DNA of 64,000 nt, taken from NCBI RefSeq assembly GCF_001659605.2, contig NC_035172.2, forward strand, positions 34,399,342 through 34,463,341. Direction: 5' to 3'. The DNA is from Manihot esculenta (lineage: Eukaryota > Streptophyta > Magnoliopsida > Malpighiales > Euphorbiaceae). Both the position numbers and the translations under genes were made by a program. Of the stretch, positions 63,456 to 64,000 are shown one piece after another (the first letter of the stretch is position 1; every line of letters starts with the position of its first letter). The notes under the pieces were generated by a model. It saw nothing but the letters and a program-made list of their open reading frames with translations. It was not told the DNA's origin and ran no database searches.

Positions 63456-64000
63456 ACTTTTGCTTCCAATTTAATTTGGACGCACTTAAAAACAAATCAA
63501 GCGAGATAGATTTTAAATTTGTAAAGAGGTATATGTTAAAACTGAAGATTCCTTACCTGCACTACAGTGTTAACGCATCCATACATCCAAAATAAATTTT
63601 ACTTAAAAAATAAATTTAGAAAATGCATTAATTTATATTTTAAAAAATACATTAAAATTTTACTAAAATTTTAAATAATCTAATAATTAATAGTTGCATT
63701 AAGTTTGAACATTAAATATTTTACGATATAATTTTTATATTATGAAAATGAATTTTTCAGTTTTGAGAATTTTTTTTAATATTTAAATAAAAATAATAAA
63801 GAGATTAATTAATAAATTTTTTAAAATTTTAAAAATATTTTAATATTTTTTCCTTATAGTCAAATGATTAATTAATGACTTTTTTTATAATATGAGAATC
63901 AAATAATTTTCTTTTTACTAATTATGCTCATCTGAATGATCAGCCAGTACGAAAGACTGCATCCAATATTGGAAGAGATATTATCTATATCCAATGGCTG
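63456..64000. other. AT-rich spacer to right edge
   Basis: Mostly A/T-rich with no gene. The last about 60 bases (from about 63940) change to a balanced composition and could be the beginning of a further exon or element cut by the window. Confidence 0.35.

Overview
The window is nuclear DNA from a flowering plant, very probably a eudicot. Long AT-rich intergenic stretches separate multi-exon genes with GT..AG introns, and LTR retrotransposons and MITEs fill the gaps. The gene set and protein sequences would fit Malpighiales, perhaps Euphorbiaceae (cassava or rubber-like), but that is an inference from memory without any database search. All exon models were assembled by hand from reading frame, splice dinucleotides, intron phase and family resemblance. 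Every complete model below has consistent phases from start to stop.

Layout, left to right: (1) 1-3140 minus, a DUF630/DUF632 protein (NRG2/REL2-like), running off the left edge. (2) 6895-10152 minus, a type I inositol polyphosphate 5-phosphatase. (3) 11327-11903 minus, a secreted Ole e 1-like pollen protein. (4) 14967-16801 minus, a SOSEKI (DUF966) polarity protein. (5) 20392-22712 plus, a secreted GH5 exo-beta-1,3-glucanase with a fascin-like N-terminal domain, followed at 23728-24006 by a broken tandem copy. (6) 27453-28228 plus, an FCS-like zinc finger protein. (7) 30410-34951, a decayed Ty3/gypsy-type element on the minus strand whose interior is largely degenerate minisatellite arrays. 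(8) 36593-37069, a hAT-like MITE with an intact 8-bp target duplication. (9) 38289-40871 minus, myo-inositol-1-phosphate synthase. (10) 45160-45657 plus, a small J-domain protein. (11) 47599-47814 plus, an unrecognised small ORF. (12) 52513-56157 plus, a group 2 sulfate transporter carrying a miR395 target site just after its start codon. (13) 58791-59947 minus, a NEN-type DEDDh exonuclease. (14) 60418-63455 plus, an internally deleted Ty1/copia element.

The genes do not form an operon-like unit, as expected for a plant chromosome. Two of them act on the same metabolite pool: MIPS makes inositol phosphate and the 5-phosphatase breaks down inositol polyphosphates. The most useful leads are the miR395 site in the sulfate transporter, the loss of the usual Thr-Ser in that transporter's STAS domain, the exo-glucanase pseudogene, the MITE with a readable target duplication, and the minisatellite-filled gypsy element. 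I saw no clearly unprecedented molecular system.
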